64,000 nucleotides of DNA from Glandiceps talaboti (lineage: Eukaryota; Hemichordata; Enteropneusta; Spengelidae): the NCBI RefSeq assembly GCF_964340395.1, contig NC_135552.1, forward strand, positions 22,005,681 through 22,069,680. Direction: 5' to 3'. The position numbers were made by a program, and so were the translations under genes. Below are positions 1-12,624 of the stretch, piece by piece. The notes under the pieces were generated by a model, which was not told where the DNA came from, did no database searches, and saw only the letters and a program-made list of their open reading frames with translations. Position 1 is the first letter of the stretch; every line of letters begins with the position of its first letter.

Positions 1-905
1 GGATGTGGTAAAAGTACAGCTATACAACTGACAGAGAGATTCTATAATACACTGGATGGCCATGTGGTAAGTAGTTCTTGGCAGTGTCATAGTCTCAGGC
101 CCTGTTTACATGATGCAAAGTGCAATTATTGTGTTGTGTTTTTTCACCTACTGCTTACATGGCGATGACAAGAACACACATGCGAATGCAATGATTTGAA
201 AACACTGCCAAAAGTGGGTTGTTTTGAAAATGATCTGTTTTCATTCAAAACAGTGTCAGTGTAAAAAGGCAAAAACAGAAAGATTCGAAAACGGAGTTCT
301 GTAAACGACCCAAAACACAACGATTCAAAATCGCTCAAATTTGACCTCAGGAATGATCCCATTGATGACGTACATTGTATTGACTTTAGCTACTGTGTTG
401 TGTTTGCTAATGTGTAACAGCATGTTTTTACTTCTATATAGGTATATGGGTATATAAAGACTACTATATGCTGGGCAAGGAGTATTCTTTTGAGGAATAT
501 AATGCGATTTGTACGAGTTGTATTTTGAATGTGAATTTCATATATTGAAATTTATGAAATGTTTTGTTTGTTACAGTCATTGGATGGAAAAGATTTGGTA
601 GAGTTGAACATCCAGTGGCTCAGAGCTCAGATTGGTATCGTATCACAAGAACCTATCCTATTTGATCGTACTATTGCCGAAAACATTGCTTATGGTGACA
701 ACTCCAGAGAACCATCCATGGATGAAATTATTGATGCTGCCAAAAATGCTAATATTCACAATTTTATTGATTCACTTCCACTTGTAAGTTTGATTCATGG
801 GGTAATGCATACTTGCACATGTGTGGGTGCATGTGTGCTTCCATGCACACACGCATACATACATACATACATACATACATACATACATACATACATACAT
901 ACAGT

Positions 906-943
<38 letters not shown>

Positions 944-2379
944 CACACACACACACACACACACACAATTTTCAGATTTCATTTGATATGAGATTAAGGT
1001 TTTGGAGTTTTGAATAATAGATTGCTGCACTCATGTCATATTTATGAAAACAGTTGACATTTTGGAAAGATATCACTTTTCTTTACTGTCCGGTAGGATT
1101 GTAATTGCATCTGTAAATAATATTTATTGTGTGGCATTTATCAACCATTAAGAAGAACGTGATAGTCACATGACATGTATCAACAAATGGAAACATTGTT
1201 TGACAAGATGTCCTAGTAAAGATGAATGTTCGTGTAATTCCACATGATGTGCATTGGCCAATAACAGAATCAAATGAATGTCACATGATTTACATTAACC
1301 AATAGGAATGTACGAAGTATAATTATGTAAATCATTATTTCTATCCCATAGGGCTATGAAACTAGGGTTGGAGATAAAGGTACACAATTATCTGGAGGAC
1401 AGAAACAGAGAGTTGCTATTGCCAGGGCTTTACTGAGAAACCCTAAGATCTTGTTGCTGGATGAAGCTACATCAGCTCTTGATACAGAGAGTGAAAGGGT
1501 GGGTCATCTTTTGTTTTTAAACATTTAGCCATACATTTTGAATCATCATTTCTCAATCATACTTTGTTATTTAGATTGTATCTGTGAGGCCCATGATTCA
1601 ATGCCAGGTTCTCACACTATGTTATCTTAATTGTCAGTGGAGCTACAAAGACTAGGAACGGTCTTTTACTCAGGATCAACTTTTTCTATAGTTTTGCTGG
1701 ACAGCAATTTTGACTTTCATTGTAGCATAGAATTGTGTAAACAAAAATGGAAATAGGATAGGATAGTCTCAACAAAATTCAACTCGAAGGGTTTCAAAAA
1801 TTTAGACTACTCATTATTTTGCTGCATGGTGGCATGCTCACTCTAGGTACACTTCTGTTTTGGAGTTGTAATCAATTGTGTTTGTGATAACACTTGCCAT
1901 GGCACACAATTTATGAAAATCCTCCTAGAAGACAGAGTTGATCAGTATGTACTTTCGCTAGATTACTTGCCGCATGCCACTATATGAGCTATTATGAATG
2001 TGCTCGATTACAACTTCAAAGTGGAAGTGGTTGTGACCCACACAGAGAGAGCATGCCACTAGTCGAAAATAGCGCTATAGCAGATATAATATTGATAAGC
2101 AAAAATTTAGTTTTATATCAATTTTATCTTTCTGAAAATTTGATTAGTGTGGTATGTTTTGTTGTCTATTAATCCCAGGTTGTGCAAGAGGCTCTAGACA
2201 AAGCCAGCGAAGGCCGTACATGTATCGTTATTGCTCACCGATTGTCCACCATACAAGATGCAGACAGGATCTTTGTCATCCACCATGGCAGAGTTGTTGA
2301 AGAGGGCAAACATGGTGAACTGATTGCCAAAGAAGGCGTGTACTACAGGTTAAATAACACACAAGCCTCAATGAAGTAA
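1..2379 (+). CDS. ABC transporter, ABCB/P-glycoprotein type, 3' end (C-terminal nucleotide-binding domain)
   Basis: Partial gene, open at the left edge. Four coding exons are read in one phase: 1-66, 577-783, 1352-1498 and 2179-2379, with GT-AG introns and stop TAA at 2377. The 206 visible residues form an ATP-binding cassette. Exon 1 begins in the Walker A loop (GCGKST). Exon 2 carries the Q-loop (IVSQEP) and the conserved [14 protein letters not shown] stretch. Exon 3 carries the signature LSGGQKQR and Walker [13 protein letters not shown]. Exon 4 carries the H-loop IAHRLSTI and the short tail. In ABCB full transporters this is the second NBD, which hydrolyses ATP to export lipophilic compounds across the plasma membrane. 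The wording of the motifs fits ABCB1/4/11-like proteins; an ABCB half-transporter cannot be excluded because the membrane domains lie outside the window. All catalytic motifs are intact. Confidence 0.95.
850..967. repeat. Compound microsatellite (CATA)n-(ACAG)n-(CA)n
   Basis: Three adjoining simple repeats inside the third visible intron of the transporter gene. No coding meaning; reading frames through it on either strand are low-complexity artefacts. Confidence 0.95.
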
Positions 2380-5217
2380 TCACACCAGTGCCATATATCT
2401 TTGGAATTACGAAATCTGTTATTATTATAAACTAAAATCAGAGATCTGTCTATTTGATAAAACTGATCAACTCTCCACAACCCACCCCCACCCCACCAAC
2501 CTCACTTGTATGTTTTTAGCCGTATAAAAGTAAAAAGGCTTCAAACTCTTAGATATTTTAATAATCATAACATTTACATTATTTAATATATTAATTGTGA
2601 TCTGGATGTCTATGTTTGTTTAACTAATTCTTGCTTTAATGTTGTCAATTTTGTATATTTGAGTACAAAAATGTGAGAATTTAACAAACATGTCTTCGTT
2701 GGTTCATTGTCAAATAGTGATTAGTCTTCACAAATACTCACAAACTATTGAAAGAGTCTGAATGTGTGATATTCATAAAATGTTTGATATTCAGACAGTC
2801 TGATTATGATATTTTCAAAGTGTTTGATTTGTACATTTACACCAAAAGTGGTCATGTCAGTGGACAAGCTGAACAATTTTAGATTTTGTATTTACATGGC
2901 AAAACTGAACTACACTGAGCTGAGCTGTAGCCTAAGGGCAATGAGTATGGTTCTTACTTTTCAATAGAATTTAAAGTATGATACATATATAGAGGCTTCA
3001 GTTTTACAAGGTTTATAAACGTGTTCATATATTTTCACAAAACATACTGTATTGTTTAACTGGTTATGCCACTGTCCAACTACCGAAAGTACAAATGGGG
3101 ATTCTTACCAATAGAGGCTGTAGCTGGTATCACAACAGGATAGATATCATGACCATTTTTATGAATATACATAACTTTTTAGAATACACTCTATTCTAGA
3201 GAGTAAATGGTCATTCTCAGCCATTCGTTACAAACCGTGACTGTCGAACGTCTGCATCGGTTCAGTTGTAGAAGTTTTGAGACAACATCGCACACTGGCA
3301 CATTGATGTGCACACACACACACAAATACACACACACACACACACACAAACACACTCATACTGTTTCAAAAATCCAAATGACAAATACACAAGAAAAAGA
3401 ACCTACGCCTAGATTTATTCAAACTTAAAAGTTTTATTTAAATAATTGCCATGATATTAAGTCTTTCATCAAATTCTGTATTAAAGGGAACTTTGAAATA
3501 AAAAAAATGTTTATAGGTATTAAAGGGGGAGATCTTTTTAAGAAATTTATAGCACAAAAAAGAGATATGTGTTTTACAGTTATGGTATTACACTGAATGG
3601 GTGAAATGTATCAGAACTTGAACTTTTTTAAAATACCTAAAATTTGTGTCTTGTGTACTTTGCCAGTCACGAAAATTAATAACTTATTGATCAGGTTGAG
3701 ATAGTCATTCACATTTTGCATTTTAGATCATATTTCCATAACTTTTGTGACTCAGTCATTGCATCTGTACAACTTAGAATGTAATCAGTTTGAACATGTG
3801 GCACTTGTGCCATGCATTTGGCGTCTTCCAGACCATATTCTGAAAATTGAACTTGCACTTAAACAGTTCATATACTATCAGTATACAGATTGTTGCATGA
3901 TTTGTTGGTGTTCCTAAAAGAAATCTGCCAAGTGCCCAAACTGAAAGTCAAGAGTAATTGCTTTGAACATATATGTGAATGTCTGGAAAATTGTAGGAAT
4001 TATACAATTGATTTTATGATCAGATATATTTTCTATGATTATGAAGGTTAATAACAGATATCTGATGTAAGATATGAATATATTTGAATCAGGTGATGTT
4101 ATTCTGCATTTTTCATTAGATTGTAGTGAAAAGTTTTATTTGTTGTTGAACATTTCACTACATGTTTGTTAGATGTTTTAGTTCTTTCAGTCTTTGTAGT
4201 TATATAATATTTAAACAAAACATAGCTTAGCTTGTACAAGCATTGCTTTTAATTTGTATTTTACCTGTCCTATGTCAAATGAAAGCTGACCAGACAAATA
4301 TCAAATTGAAGCCTATATATTTGGATGTGACCATAGCAGTTAAGAGTCAGGCGATGTCACACATTACATAAACAGTAGGATTGCGTGTATATCGTACAAA
4401 TTCATGTGAGGACTTCTTAACCATTTTCTTTTTTCGACAGACATATCCTTCTTGTGTATAGGTGCCATGGAGTATGCAATCTCAATACATGTGTCTTTTG
4501 AGAGATATCAGTTTGTATCAAATTTGAAGCATTTGACTGCAGTGTATGCCAAAAGCCCCAAACTTAAAAAGGAAGAGAGAGTCGTTGTTGATGCACTTAT
4601 TGCTGAACATGGATTACATTGAGTCCTTTGTACTGAGTTACAAAGTGTATCCAAGTATTCATTTAGTCTATAATCTAGTCTATAAAGTACTAGTATGTCA
4701 TGACAGGGCGCCCTTACACATCACATGTAGGAGCAGACTGGTGAGGGCAGTGCAACATAATGTACTTTACAGGCTACCTACAGCCCTGTTATATATATAT
4801 GAGACTTGAAAGTGTGTTGTGCATGTGATGTACGACTTTACAAAAGAAAACAACTGTTTAGATGGAAAGAGAAATATCAGTGACACGATATAGAAAACTT
4901 ACAGATAACATATACTAGTGCTCAGATTAGAATAACTTGTTGGTCAAGAACAAAAAGTGTGCCACTCTTTCTCTTAACACAGGAATTAGTTTCTCCTGTT
5001 CTTTGCCATCAAAATGTCGTCTTCATATGGTAAACCAAGTAAACAACTGTATCAAAAAATACGCCCTTGAAAGGTTGGAATTGTTACAGTATACATACGT
5101 TTGTCCAATTGAAAACTATCATGAAATATTTCACTATTGTCAGTGGAAAGGAAGGCTCAGTGGATATTCTAGGGCTCGAGATAAATTATTCTTGTGTTAA
5201 CTGTTTATTGTATACCC
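2380..5217 (+). other. Transporter 3' UTR and intergenic DNA
   Basis: AT-rich noncoding stretch after the transporter stop codon. Candidate polyadenylation hexamers AATAAA lie at 3497-3502 and, further down, at 5633-5638, the latter followed by a GT-rich tract. Which one is used cannot be told. A (CA)n microsatellite lies at 3311-3355. Short open frames here (for example 4546-4809 and 4937-5200) have no recognisable domain. Confidence 0.5.
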
Positions 5218-5255
5218 ATCTATCTATCTATCTATCTATGATCTATCTATCTATA

Positions 5256-5306
<51 letters not shown>
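5218..5306. repeat. (TCTA)n microsatellite
   Basis: Near-perfect tetranucleotide array with two interruptions near its left end. Confidence 0.95.
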
Positions 5307-5689
5307 ACTGTGTTTAACTTTTGACATATTATGTAGCATATATAATTATTGTTGAGTGGTTTTAGCATTTTTCTCTGTATCTATCGTGTGTGTATTATTT
5401 GCCATCAAAGTGAATAATCATTCACATATATATGTTATATATAAGATGAATACTTCATTGTTAATTATCTATTGCCTTATTACAATTTTCTTGTTGTACT
5501 TGACCATGTACATTACAGTGTGTATATGGTCTGTAGTTCAATGCCAAGTGTATGACTGTGATATTTTGTATGAGACTGTTAAACTAAATTATCAATCTCA
5601 AGCTTTGGTTTGTAAATTTTGATGAAAAAGACAATAAATTATTATATTTACGCCATTTCTGTATGTTTATTTGTGTAAAGTGAGGGAAT

Positions 5690-6705
5690 GATTTATGGTT
5701 GGTATGTTGACATAAGGTCAAATGTCAATGAAAGGGCATATACCATTGGTCATGATAAACACACATTGAAGAAAATTTCTGAAGAAAAAGACATTGGAGT
5801 TATAATTGATGAGAAACTTTATTTTGTTAATCATATGTCAACTAAGATAAATAAGGCAAATCAGATCATGAGACTAATCAGGAGAACATATGTTCATCTT
5901 GATAAAGAGACTTTTTGTTTATTGTATAAATCTTTGGTTAGACCCCACCTTGAGTACGCTAACCAGGTCTGGGCTCCACATAATGTTAAGCATATCAAAA
6001 CTATGGAAAATGTTCAGAGACGGGCTACAAGACTTTAACTGCCAGGTGTCAAAGACTTACCACCTTATGAGGAAAGATAGACTGTCGACAGTCTTTCGTG
6101 CCTTTTTTGCTACGTTTCATCTAAAACAAAGTCATTAAAGTGCATCAAAGAAATATGACTCAATTGTAACTGATTTTATTAGGTTCAATGTCGGTACAAC
6201 TAGAAGGCACCAGTACAAACTTTCAAGGAACATACAAGGCTTGACATACGAAAGCATGACTTTGTGAACAGAAGTGTAAATACGTGGAACAGTTTGCCAC
6301 AGTCAGTGGTCTCTGCACCAAGTGTCCAGTCCTTTGAGTGACAACTTGATAAACTGTGGAAAAACTTACCATGCAAATTTGACATTGACTCTCAACCATC
6401 AACTTTAGACATTATACACACTCAGCACTGTACATGGCTGACAACGATTTGATTTAGAGGCTGAAAAGCCTAGTATCAGAATTGTTCCTGTATATTCCTG
6501 TATAAGATGATCTGTGTCCGGATATCTTTAGCCAGTCTATTTGCTAGTTCTGTGATCCCACTGTACTCCTTCCTGATCTACAAGCACCGATCCAGGGAAG
6601 AGACAGGATAGGAGCTCTGCTAGACATGATACATTAAGTCTAGCCACAGGGCGCCGAGGAACCATATTGTGGTGTTACTAATAAATAAAAAAAATAAGTA
6701 AAATA
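5690..6705 (+). mobile_element. Decayed non-LTR retrotransposon (LINE, L2/CR1-like), 3' end only
   Basis: The frame from 5688 to 6038 encodes the C-terminal end of a LINE reverse transcriptase: KDIGVIIDEKLYF, then KINKANQIMRLIRRT, then LVRPHLEYANQVWAPH and ENVQRRATRL, all hallmarks of the thumb region. The same frame is interrupted by stops at 6036 and 6078, with the expected continuation LPGVKDLPPYEER between them. Further on, around 6258-6338, the classic tail NRSVNTWNSLPQSVVSAPSV is legible and ends in another in-frame stop. The 3' UTR runs to an A/T-rich tail near 6680-6705 (AATAAATAAA-like), typical of L2/CR1 relatives. The endonuclease and RT palm are absent, so this is a 5'-truncated dead insertion. 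The clade is inferred from remembered family wording. Confidence 0.88.
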
Positions 6706-7300
<595 letters not shown>

Positions 7301-8535
7301 AAAAATTAATTATTGGGCTCCCTGTGGTCGAGCTGTGGACCACGTGAGGTCTAGCAAGTGACCTGTGACACGTACATTATACTGTAGTCATTTCCGCATC
7401 GGAAACGTAGTACAAGTTTTGGCAAGGGCACGGTGAGTTCATTGTTTATATAAATTATACCTGTATGTGCAGTTTTAGCACATTCGTTATGAAACTTGTT
7501 TAGAGACAAATTAAGTGATCTTTGGTTCATATATCCCCATGATCGCTTTTACACTATGCATAGATATACATGTATGTATTTAGTCCTGCTAGCGGACGGA
7601 GGAAGTCGGGACTCGATTCCTCCTTTCCGGGTTCTCTCTTCTCTTCTCAGTTCTACTGTTGAGAGACATGCACATGGTCAGTCTCGCGCCCCGTACACCG
7701 TCTGCAAGCAGAACTATATAGTATATACAAATGTAGCGAGGGGCTGTGGTATACGAGTGTGCCACAAGCAGGTGGCGAGGTTCTGGCCAATCACAGTCCC
7801 GGGTCACAGTCCCTCTATCATAGAGGGAATGTGGGCCTGGTACTGTGGGTCAATAAAAATAATGTGACCTTTTGATCCAACATTAGACCTCCTTGGATTA
7901 TATATTCATAACAATTCTCTAACGAAAGAGCTTTCTTTTATGAATTTGATTTCAACAATACATTTCACCATAATCTATAAATTTTTAGTAAATGAAACAA
8001 GCCTTCATCACAGACACAGTCTCAACACTAAATGTGTCATTAAACGTATGACAAAAATATAAATCTTGTCTCGCCAACGGTAGTAGCAGGAACCCAAATA
8101 GATTTTCATTTCAACATGTGTTGATGTTTCACAAAAACTATTCCTTTTATTGGGCATTTGATGTACTGTTATTTCCCTCATTAAAATACAGTTAAGCACT
8201 CCCCTCAACATCTTTACATATTTAGGGTCGCAAAATAATTAAAACTGTTCATCCGTTTTGTATGGCAGCGGTTGGCCAGTGACAAAGCAAAATTTGAAAG
8301 TGCTTATAAGTATTAAACTTATAGTGACATATTGTTTACGAAGTGCAATAATTGATGAAGTATTAAATATTTGCATTATAGTTGGTTAAACAGTTGGTTA
8401 AATAGTTGGTTAAACAGGCGTGACCTCTGAAATGGCCTCGATTACAGGTTTTTGCTTAAAAAACACATACCTTCTTTAATATTACCATTGAAAGTGAAAT
8501 CACTTTATATGTTATGTTACAGATTTCCATCAAAT
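7301..8535. other. Region upstream of the NAT-like gene, with an imperfect inverted repeat
   Basis: Contains imperfect inverted arms 7581-7599 and 7698-7716 (CTGCTAGCGGACGG type), which make similar short peptides appear on both strands, and a small hairpin near 7811-7827 (CCCTCTATCATAGAGGG). At about 8380-8418 a 13-bp unit (AGTTGGTTAAACA) is repeated three times. A splice acceptor TATGTTACAG ends at 8522, suggesting a noncoding 5' exon somewhere upstream, but its donor cannot be fixed. Confidence 0.45.
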
Positions 8536-9435
8536 ATGTTTACCAAGGAAGAGGCAGTTAATTTCACAGAGAATATCCTAAGAGTGAAAGAACCATTGCA
8601 TCGTTTTGAAGAAAATAAGCTTCAGCTTCTAAATGCTGTCATTCGAGCCTACCACAACACTATCCCCTTCCAAAACATCACCTTGTTATGCTTAGACCCA
8701 ATGGAAAGAAGAGCGCCCTCAAAAATTGAGATGAAGGAAGATGCCCTGTCTACGGTTGGTGGAATCTGTCCCGTCAGCAACACTTCCATGAAGTTCATCT
8801 TAGAGGCCCTTGGATTTCATGTCTACTTTGTACCAGCTAATGTGACTCACCCAAATAATCATTTCTTATTTGTTGTACATGATGTTGTTCAAGAAGGTGA
8901 TGCATATATGGTAGATGTAGGTTGTGGGTATCCGACATTTGAAGCCATTCCCCTAGACTTTGATAATGAATCTCCTGTGTACAAATATTCCTTTATCTCA
9001 CTGAAACTAGTGAGGAAAGATGATATTATAGAGCGTCAACATCTTCGAAGAACGGAGGAACACCTTCGTGCTGGTTATGACCCAGTCCATAAGAATATCA
9101 CCGGTACTTGGATGCGATTTTATGATTTTCAGTTGATGCCAGTTGACTACAGCCACTTCGATGTGGCTATGCACGAGGTATACACAATTCCAGGCACAAG
9201 CCCGTTTCTTCTCAGTTTACGACTGGTTACCTTCACGAACGACAAATGCACTGCAGTGAGGGATGGATCACTTCTTGAAGAGGGAGAAGACAACTGTCTC
9301 CGTGAGGCAAAATTTAATTCAACTGAAGAAATGAGCAAGTGCATTTCGAAGATATGCCCACAACTTCCAGTGGGGAAGATCGAAAAAGCACTTAAGTATT
9401 GGGAAAATGAAATAAAACCTAGTTTGAAGAAATAG
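8536..9435 (+). CDS. Arylamine N-acetyltransferase-like protein
   Basis: Single coding exon of 299 codons plus stop. Arylamine N-acetyltransferases are cytosolic enzymes that transfer acetyl from acetyl-CoA to arylamines, hydrazines or related amines through a cysteine acyl intermediate. The papain-like catalytic triad is visible in order: C78 in GGIC, H109 in NNHFLF and D127 in MVDVGCGYP, at nearly the spacing of known NATs. The length matches the usual 280-300 residues. The frame opens earlier, at 8452, but I choose the ATG at 8536. A good acceptor (TTACAG) sits 13 nt upstream, NAT genes typically have one intronless coding exon with the acceptor just before the ATG, and the 28 extra residues resemble nothing in the family. 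The tail after residue 240 is rich in Cys and Glu. Substrate unknown. Confidence 0.87.
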   Translation: MFTKEEAVNFTENILRVKEPLHRFEENKLQLLNAVIRAYHNTIPFQNITLLCLDPMERRAPSKIEMKEDALSTVGGICPVSNTSMKFILEALGFHVYFVPANVTHPNNHFLFVVHDVVQEGDAYMVDVGCGYPTFEAIPLDFDNESPVYKYSFISLKLVRKDDIIERQHLRRTEEHLRAGYDPVHKNITGTWMRFYDFQLMPVDYSHFDVAMHEVYTIPGTSPFLLSLRLVTFTNDKCTAVRDGSLLEEGEDNCLREAKFNSTEEMSKCISKICPQLPVGKIEKALKYWENEIKPSLKK

Positions 9436-9876
9436 TTCCGTGGAATTCTAATCCCATGCTATAAAGTATTTTATCTCGCTAGCTCATAATAATATCATCT
9501 GTATGATAAGACCTGTCATGCCACACCTACGACTGATTGGCCGAGGTATGTGCCCTGTCAGGTGCAGTGTAGCGTACAGCTAATAACGATGCAAACACAA
9601 CGGATACATATATGAAGTAGCGTTTCTTTTCTTTGGTTCTCAGTATAACTTGGATAATACAAATTCAGGAAGTGTTAAGTAAGCTTCATATGAAAGATAG
9701 ACACATTTCACCTAGTTTAAGACAGTGAACTATCTTATTTCATGCATTTTTCAACTGCTTAGCTGGTACGAAACCACACTTTTGATTATTCTCAGCCTGT
9801 ATGTAATTTTCAAGGGTTTTAACTTCCTGTCTTGAAATATTCAGTTTATCTAAGAAATGGAAATGTACCGAAATAA
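9436..9876. other. NAT 3' flank
   Basis: Noncoding AT-rich DNA with no motif I can name. Confidence 0.4.
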
Positions 9877-10205
9877 AGTGGCGTGGAGTCATGTTGGGCA
9901 AACTGTTAGAGTGGCCATGGCCAGTTTGGAATTTCCAGGTTTTAGGTTCGAGCCCCGTCATTGCCGTTTTTTCTGAATGGCTACAGTCCATGGGCAAGAT
10001 TTGAACCACGATTGTGCCTCAGTCAACCCAGCTGTATAATTGGGGACCTGTTAGGATAGAGGTTGCAACATGAATGCTTTAATCCTATGTGCTTAAGGAG
10101 GCTACAGTGGATTGTATGCTTCCCAAGGAGTTGAGGAAGTGTAAAGGGCCGTTGTGCTACTATAGATCCATGCCAGGGGTAATAATTGTAAAGCCCACAT
10201 TATTA
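9877..10205 (+). mobile_element. tRNA-derived SINE
   Basis: A tRNA-like head carries an A-box-like stretch (TGGGCAAACTGTTAGAGTGG, about 9894-9913) and a clear B box GGTTCGAGCCC at 9945-9955. The match beyond the two pol III boxes is too poor for a real tRNA. The body runs to about 10205 and includes the segment GGAGTTGAGGAAGTGTAAAG, which reappears in diverged form in the intron-2 SINE pieces of the lectin genes. The family could be one of the widespread deuterostome or marine-invertebrate SINEs. Ends are approximate. Confidence 0.72.
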
Positions 10206-10786
10206 TGTGAGGTAAGCTTATTTTGAATTTTGACCTTGAGCTTCATCTTCAGGGTCGAAAATAAATTTGTTATATAAGTAAAATCATTTTGTAATAGGGC
10301 CATCATTTATTATTGTCTACACTAATATTACAAGGGGGTAGCGTTCCTGATAAGATTATAATACCATATATTAGGCATCAGTTAACAGTACAATACATGC
10401 TGTGTTGGGGGCTATGTCTTCGATCGCAGGAGACTTGTTTTTTGAAGTGGCTTCTGTAAAAATAAAAGTGTCTTCGACTTTTTAAAACAAATTACTGTCT
10501 CCCAACGACCCTACGTGTCACCTGACTGTTTCGCAATCACTGTCACCTTATCGATCATTTTACCAACAAAGATTATTATTCAAATAAAGAATGAAAAAAA
10601 CCGGAAACTTTAGCAAGTCTATGTCCGCATTGAAACATAATGTATCATGCACAATGTGTAATTAAACACGTTATCGAAAACAAAGTAATAACAATCAACT
10701 TAGCATTGAAAACCGACCACGTGTTTAAAACTGCCTGACAATCAAGGCGAGGTGAACAAAGGTTTGACCTATATGACCCGAGTAAA
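10206..10786 (+). promoter_or_regulatory. Upstream region of ACS copy 1, with a conserved proximal block
   Basis: The last ~105 bp (about 10682-10786) are almost identical to the block before ACS copy 2 (about 15850-15947), and a third partial copy lies at about 14705-14814. All three keep the E-box CACGTG (10718-10723 here) in the context GAAAACCGACCACGTG or close to it. No TATA box is evident. The distal part (10206-10680) shows nothing recognisable. A regulatory role is inferred from conservation between copies. Confidence 0.45.
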
Positions 10787-12487
10787 ATGGCGTACACAAC
10801 AAGGCGTTTGACCAAGAGCTACTTCCACCGCCCTGGTAAGGCTGTATTTTGTGGTCGAACTTTCAGTCAATTATTCGATGAACATGCAACTTTGTATCCC
10901 GACCATGAAGCTCTAGTATTTTGCGAGGATAATACCCGAATATCATACAGTAAGTTGATGAGAGACACGTTGACACTGTCTCATGGGTACATGTCATTGT
11001 CCTCACAACAAGGGGATCGGATTGGTTTATGGTTAGATGAGAGTTATGAATTTATAATCAGTAATATGGCCGCGATTCGATCTGGTTTAATACCTGCCTT
11101 GATTCCATTGAAAGTCACCAGAGAGCAACTGTGTTACATCGTAAATAAAGTCAAATGCACGGCTCTGATTGTTGGCTCAGACCAGTATGATATACTACTA
11201 GAGATATGCCCTGAACTGAAAGGTAACGTCTCAACCTGCTTCCATTTAAACAAGCTTCCGACTCTTCGGCACGTTCTGGTCACTCATTCTAAGTCTCCAA
11301 AAGCGGACGTATTGATAACTGATTTGAAATCGTTAATGAGTGACGGGATACCAACAGAAATGTCATGTATCGAAGCAGATCCGGACGATGTTTGCTTCAT
11401 TGCCTTCACATCAGGCAGTACAGGGCTCCCAAAGGCAGTTGCCATATCTCACCGGGCAATTATCGAAGGTTCAAAGGTAGCTGGCGACTTGCTTATTCCA
11501 GCAACCGATGGCAAAGGAGAACAACACGTAAAGGTGGTTGTTTCGGAACCTTTTACAAGTGTTGTACTAGTTATTAAGATCACACTTCTCGCTATGAATT
11601 TAATGACAGTAATTATTCCTAAGAACAAGGAGGCTGCAACAATTCTTGAAACTATTCAGCAAGAACGGGTCACCACGGCGTATTTATGGCCAGATCAAGT
11701 ATTTGAAATTATGCAGATGCAGAATATTTACAAGTATGACCTATCATCGCTTCTTAAATGCGTTGTTAGTGGCAGCGTTATTTCAATACAATTATTACGA
11801 ATGCTAACTGAAGTTTTGCCAACCATCATGAATTTTTATGGATCAACTGAGTCGGTATTTATCAGCTTCCATTCATTCGATGAGACGCAAGAATCACAAA
11901 CGTCAACTGTTGGTATCCCAGTAGATAATGTTGAAGTTAAAATTGTGAAAGGGTGTACGATTACAGATATTAATACCCCTGGGGAACTTTGCGTGAGGAG
12001 CCCATATATCTTTACCTGCTATTGGGATGACGAAGAGAAAACCAAAGACGTAAAGACGTCATCAGGATGGTACCACACAGGCGACATCGGGACAATGGAT
12101 GAAACTGGGTGTCTAAGGATTCTTGGACGAAAGGATGACATGATAATCAAAGGTGCCTTCAACATCTATCCAGCTGAGATTGAACACCAACTTGTCGGCT
12201 ACCCAGGCGTGAAGTATGTCCAGGTAGTTCCAGTTCCAGACAAGAAATTCGGCAACGAGATATGTCTCTGTTTGTGTGCGGATTTGTCTGCTCAAAGTGA
12301 GACTGAAGATGAACGACACACAAAAGTACTAGACTACCTAAGAGACCGTGTCCCTGATTTCCATTTACCGAAATACGTACTTACTTTTAATGCTTTCCCT
12401 TTCACTCAGTCTGGAAAAATCCAAAGAAATGAATTGGCCACAGCTGCTTCGGAAAGACTAGAACTTAGTCCGAATATCCGTTCATAA
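10787..12487 (+). CDS. Acyl-CoA synthetase (AMP-forming), tandem copy 1
   Basis: Intronless frame of 566 codons. The enzyme activates a carboxylate with ATP to an acyl-adenylate and then forms the CoA thioester. Motifs in order: P-loop TSGSTGLPKA (from about residue 208), YGSTES (about 351), the ATP ribose-binding WYHTGDIG (428-435), the hinge GRKDDMIIKGAFNIYPAEIE (from 447) and the C-terminal catalytic lysine K544 in SGKIQRNE. This is the complete ANL-superfamily set. Length and motif wording fit medium-chain/ACSF2-like ligases, but the substrate cannot be read from sequence. The N terminus (MAYTTRRLTKSYFHRPGK) could be mitochondrial-targeting. Copy 2 lies 5.16 kb downstream; both ends of the protein are nearly identical to it, while residues about 239-392 differ strongly. 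Lack of introns suggests a retrocopy origin followed by tandem duplication. Confidence 0.95.
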   Translation: MAYTTRRLTKSYFHRPGKAVFCGRTFSQLFDEHATLYPDHEALVFCEDNTRISYSKLMRDTLTLSHGYMSLSSQQGDRIGLWLDESYEFIISNMAAIRSGLIPALIPLKVTREQLCYIVNKVKCTALIVGSDQYDILLEICPELKGNVSTCFHLNKLPTLRHVLVTHSKSPKADVLITDLKSLMSDGIPTEMSCIEADPDDVCFIAFTSGSTGLPKAVAISHRAIIEGSKVAGDLLIPATDGKGEQHVKVVVSEPFTSVVLVIKITLLAMNLMTVIIPKNKEAATILETIQQERVTTAYLWPDQVFEIMQMQNIYKYDLSSLLKCVVSGSVISIQLLRMLTEVLPTIMNFYGSTESVFISFHSFDETQESQTSTVGIPVDNVEVKIVKGCTITDINTPGELCVRSPYIFTCYWDDEEKTKDVKTSSGWYHTGDIGTMDETGCLRILGRKDDMIIKGAFNIYPAEIEHQLVGYPGVKYVQVVPVPDKKFGNEICLCLCADLSAQSETEDERHTKVLDYLRDRVPDFHLPKYVLTFNAFPFTQSGKIQRNELATAASERLELSPNIRS

Positions 12488-12624
12488 CAATGAACATTCA
12501 TGTAAGATTATGAAATACTTGCGGCATACATTTGCACTCTCCATATGTTAAGCGTAACATTCGCCGGAATACATAGATTACACGCTGATATATAATATGT
12601 CATACTTATTTTAATATTTGATAG
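12488..12624. other. ACS1 3' flank
   Basis: Short AT-rich stretch between the ACS1 stop and an inverted-repeat element. No feature seen. Confidence 0.4.

Noticed and set aside
772-966. Open frames of Tyr-Val-Cys-Met and His-Thr-Tyr-Ile repeats here and at 13003-13363 and 54192-54395
   Set aside because: They are translations of tetranucleotide microsatellites on both strands, not proteins.
7496-7867. 123-residue frame, with a similar peptide on the other strand
   Set aside because: The similarity between strands comes from an inverted repeat, and no domain is recognisable.
8452-8535. Upstream in-frame ATG extending the NAT-like protein by 28 residues
   Set aside because: A splice acceptor lies between this ATG and the family-typical start at 8536, and the extension does not resemble NAT N termini.
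9894-9960. Possible tRNA gene
   Set aside because: A- and B-box-like motifs are present but no cloverleaf with paired acceptor arms can be drawn; it is the head of a SINE.
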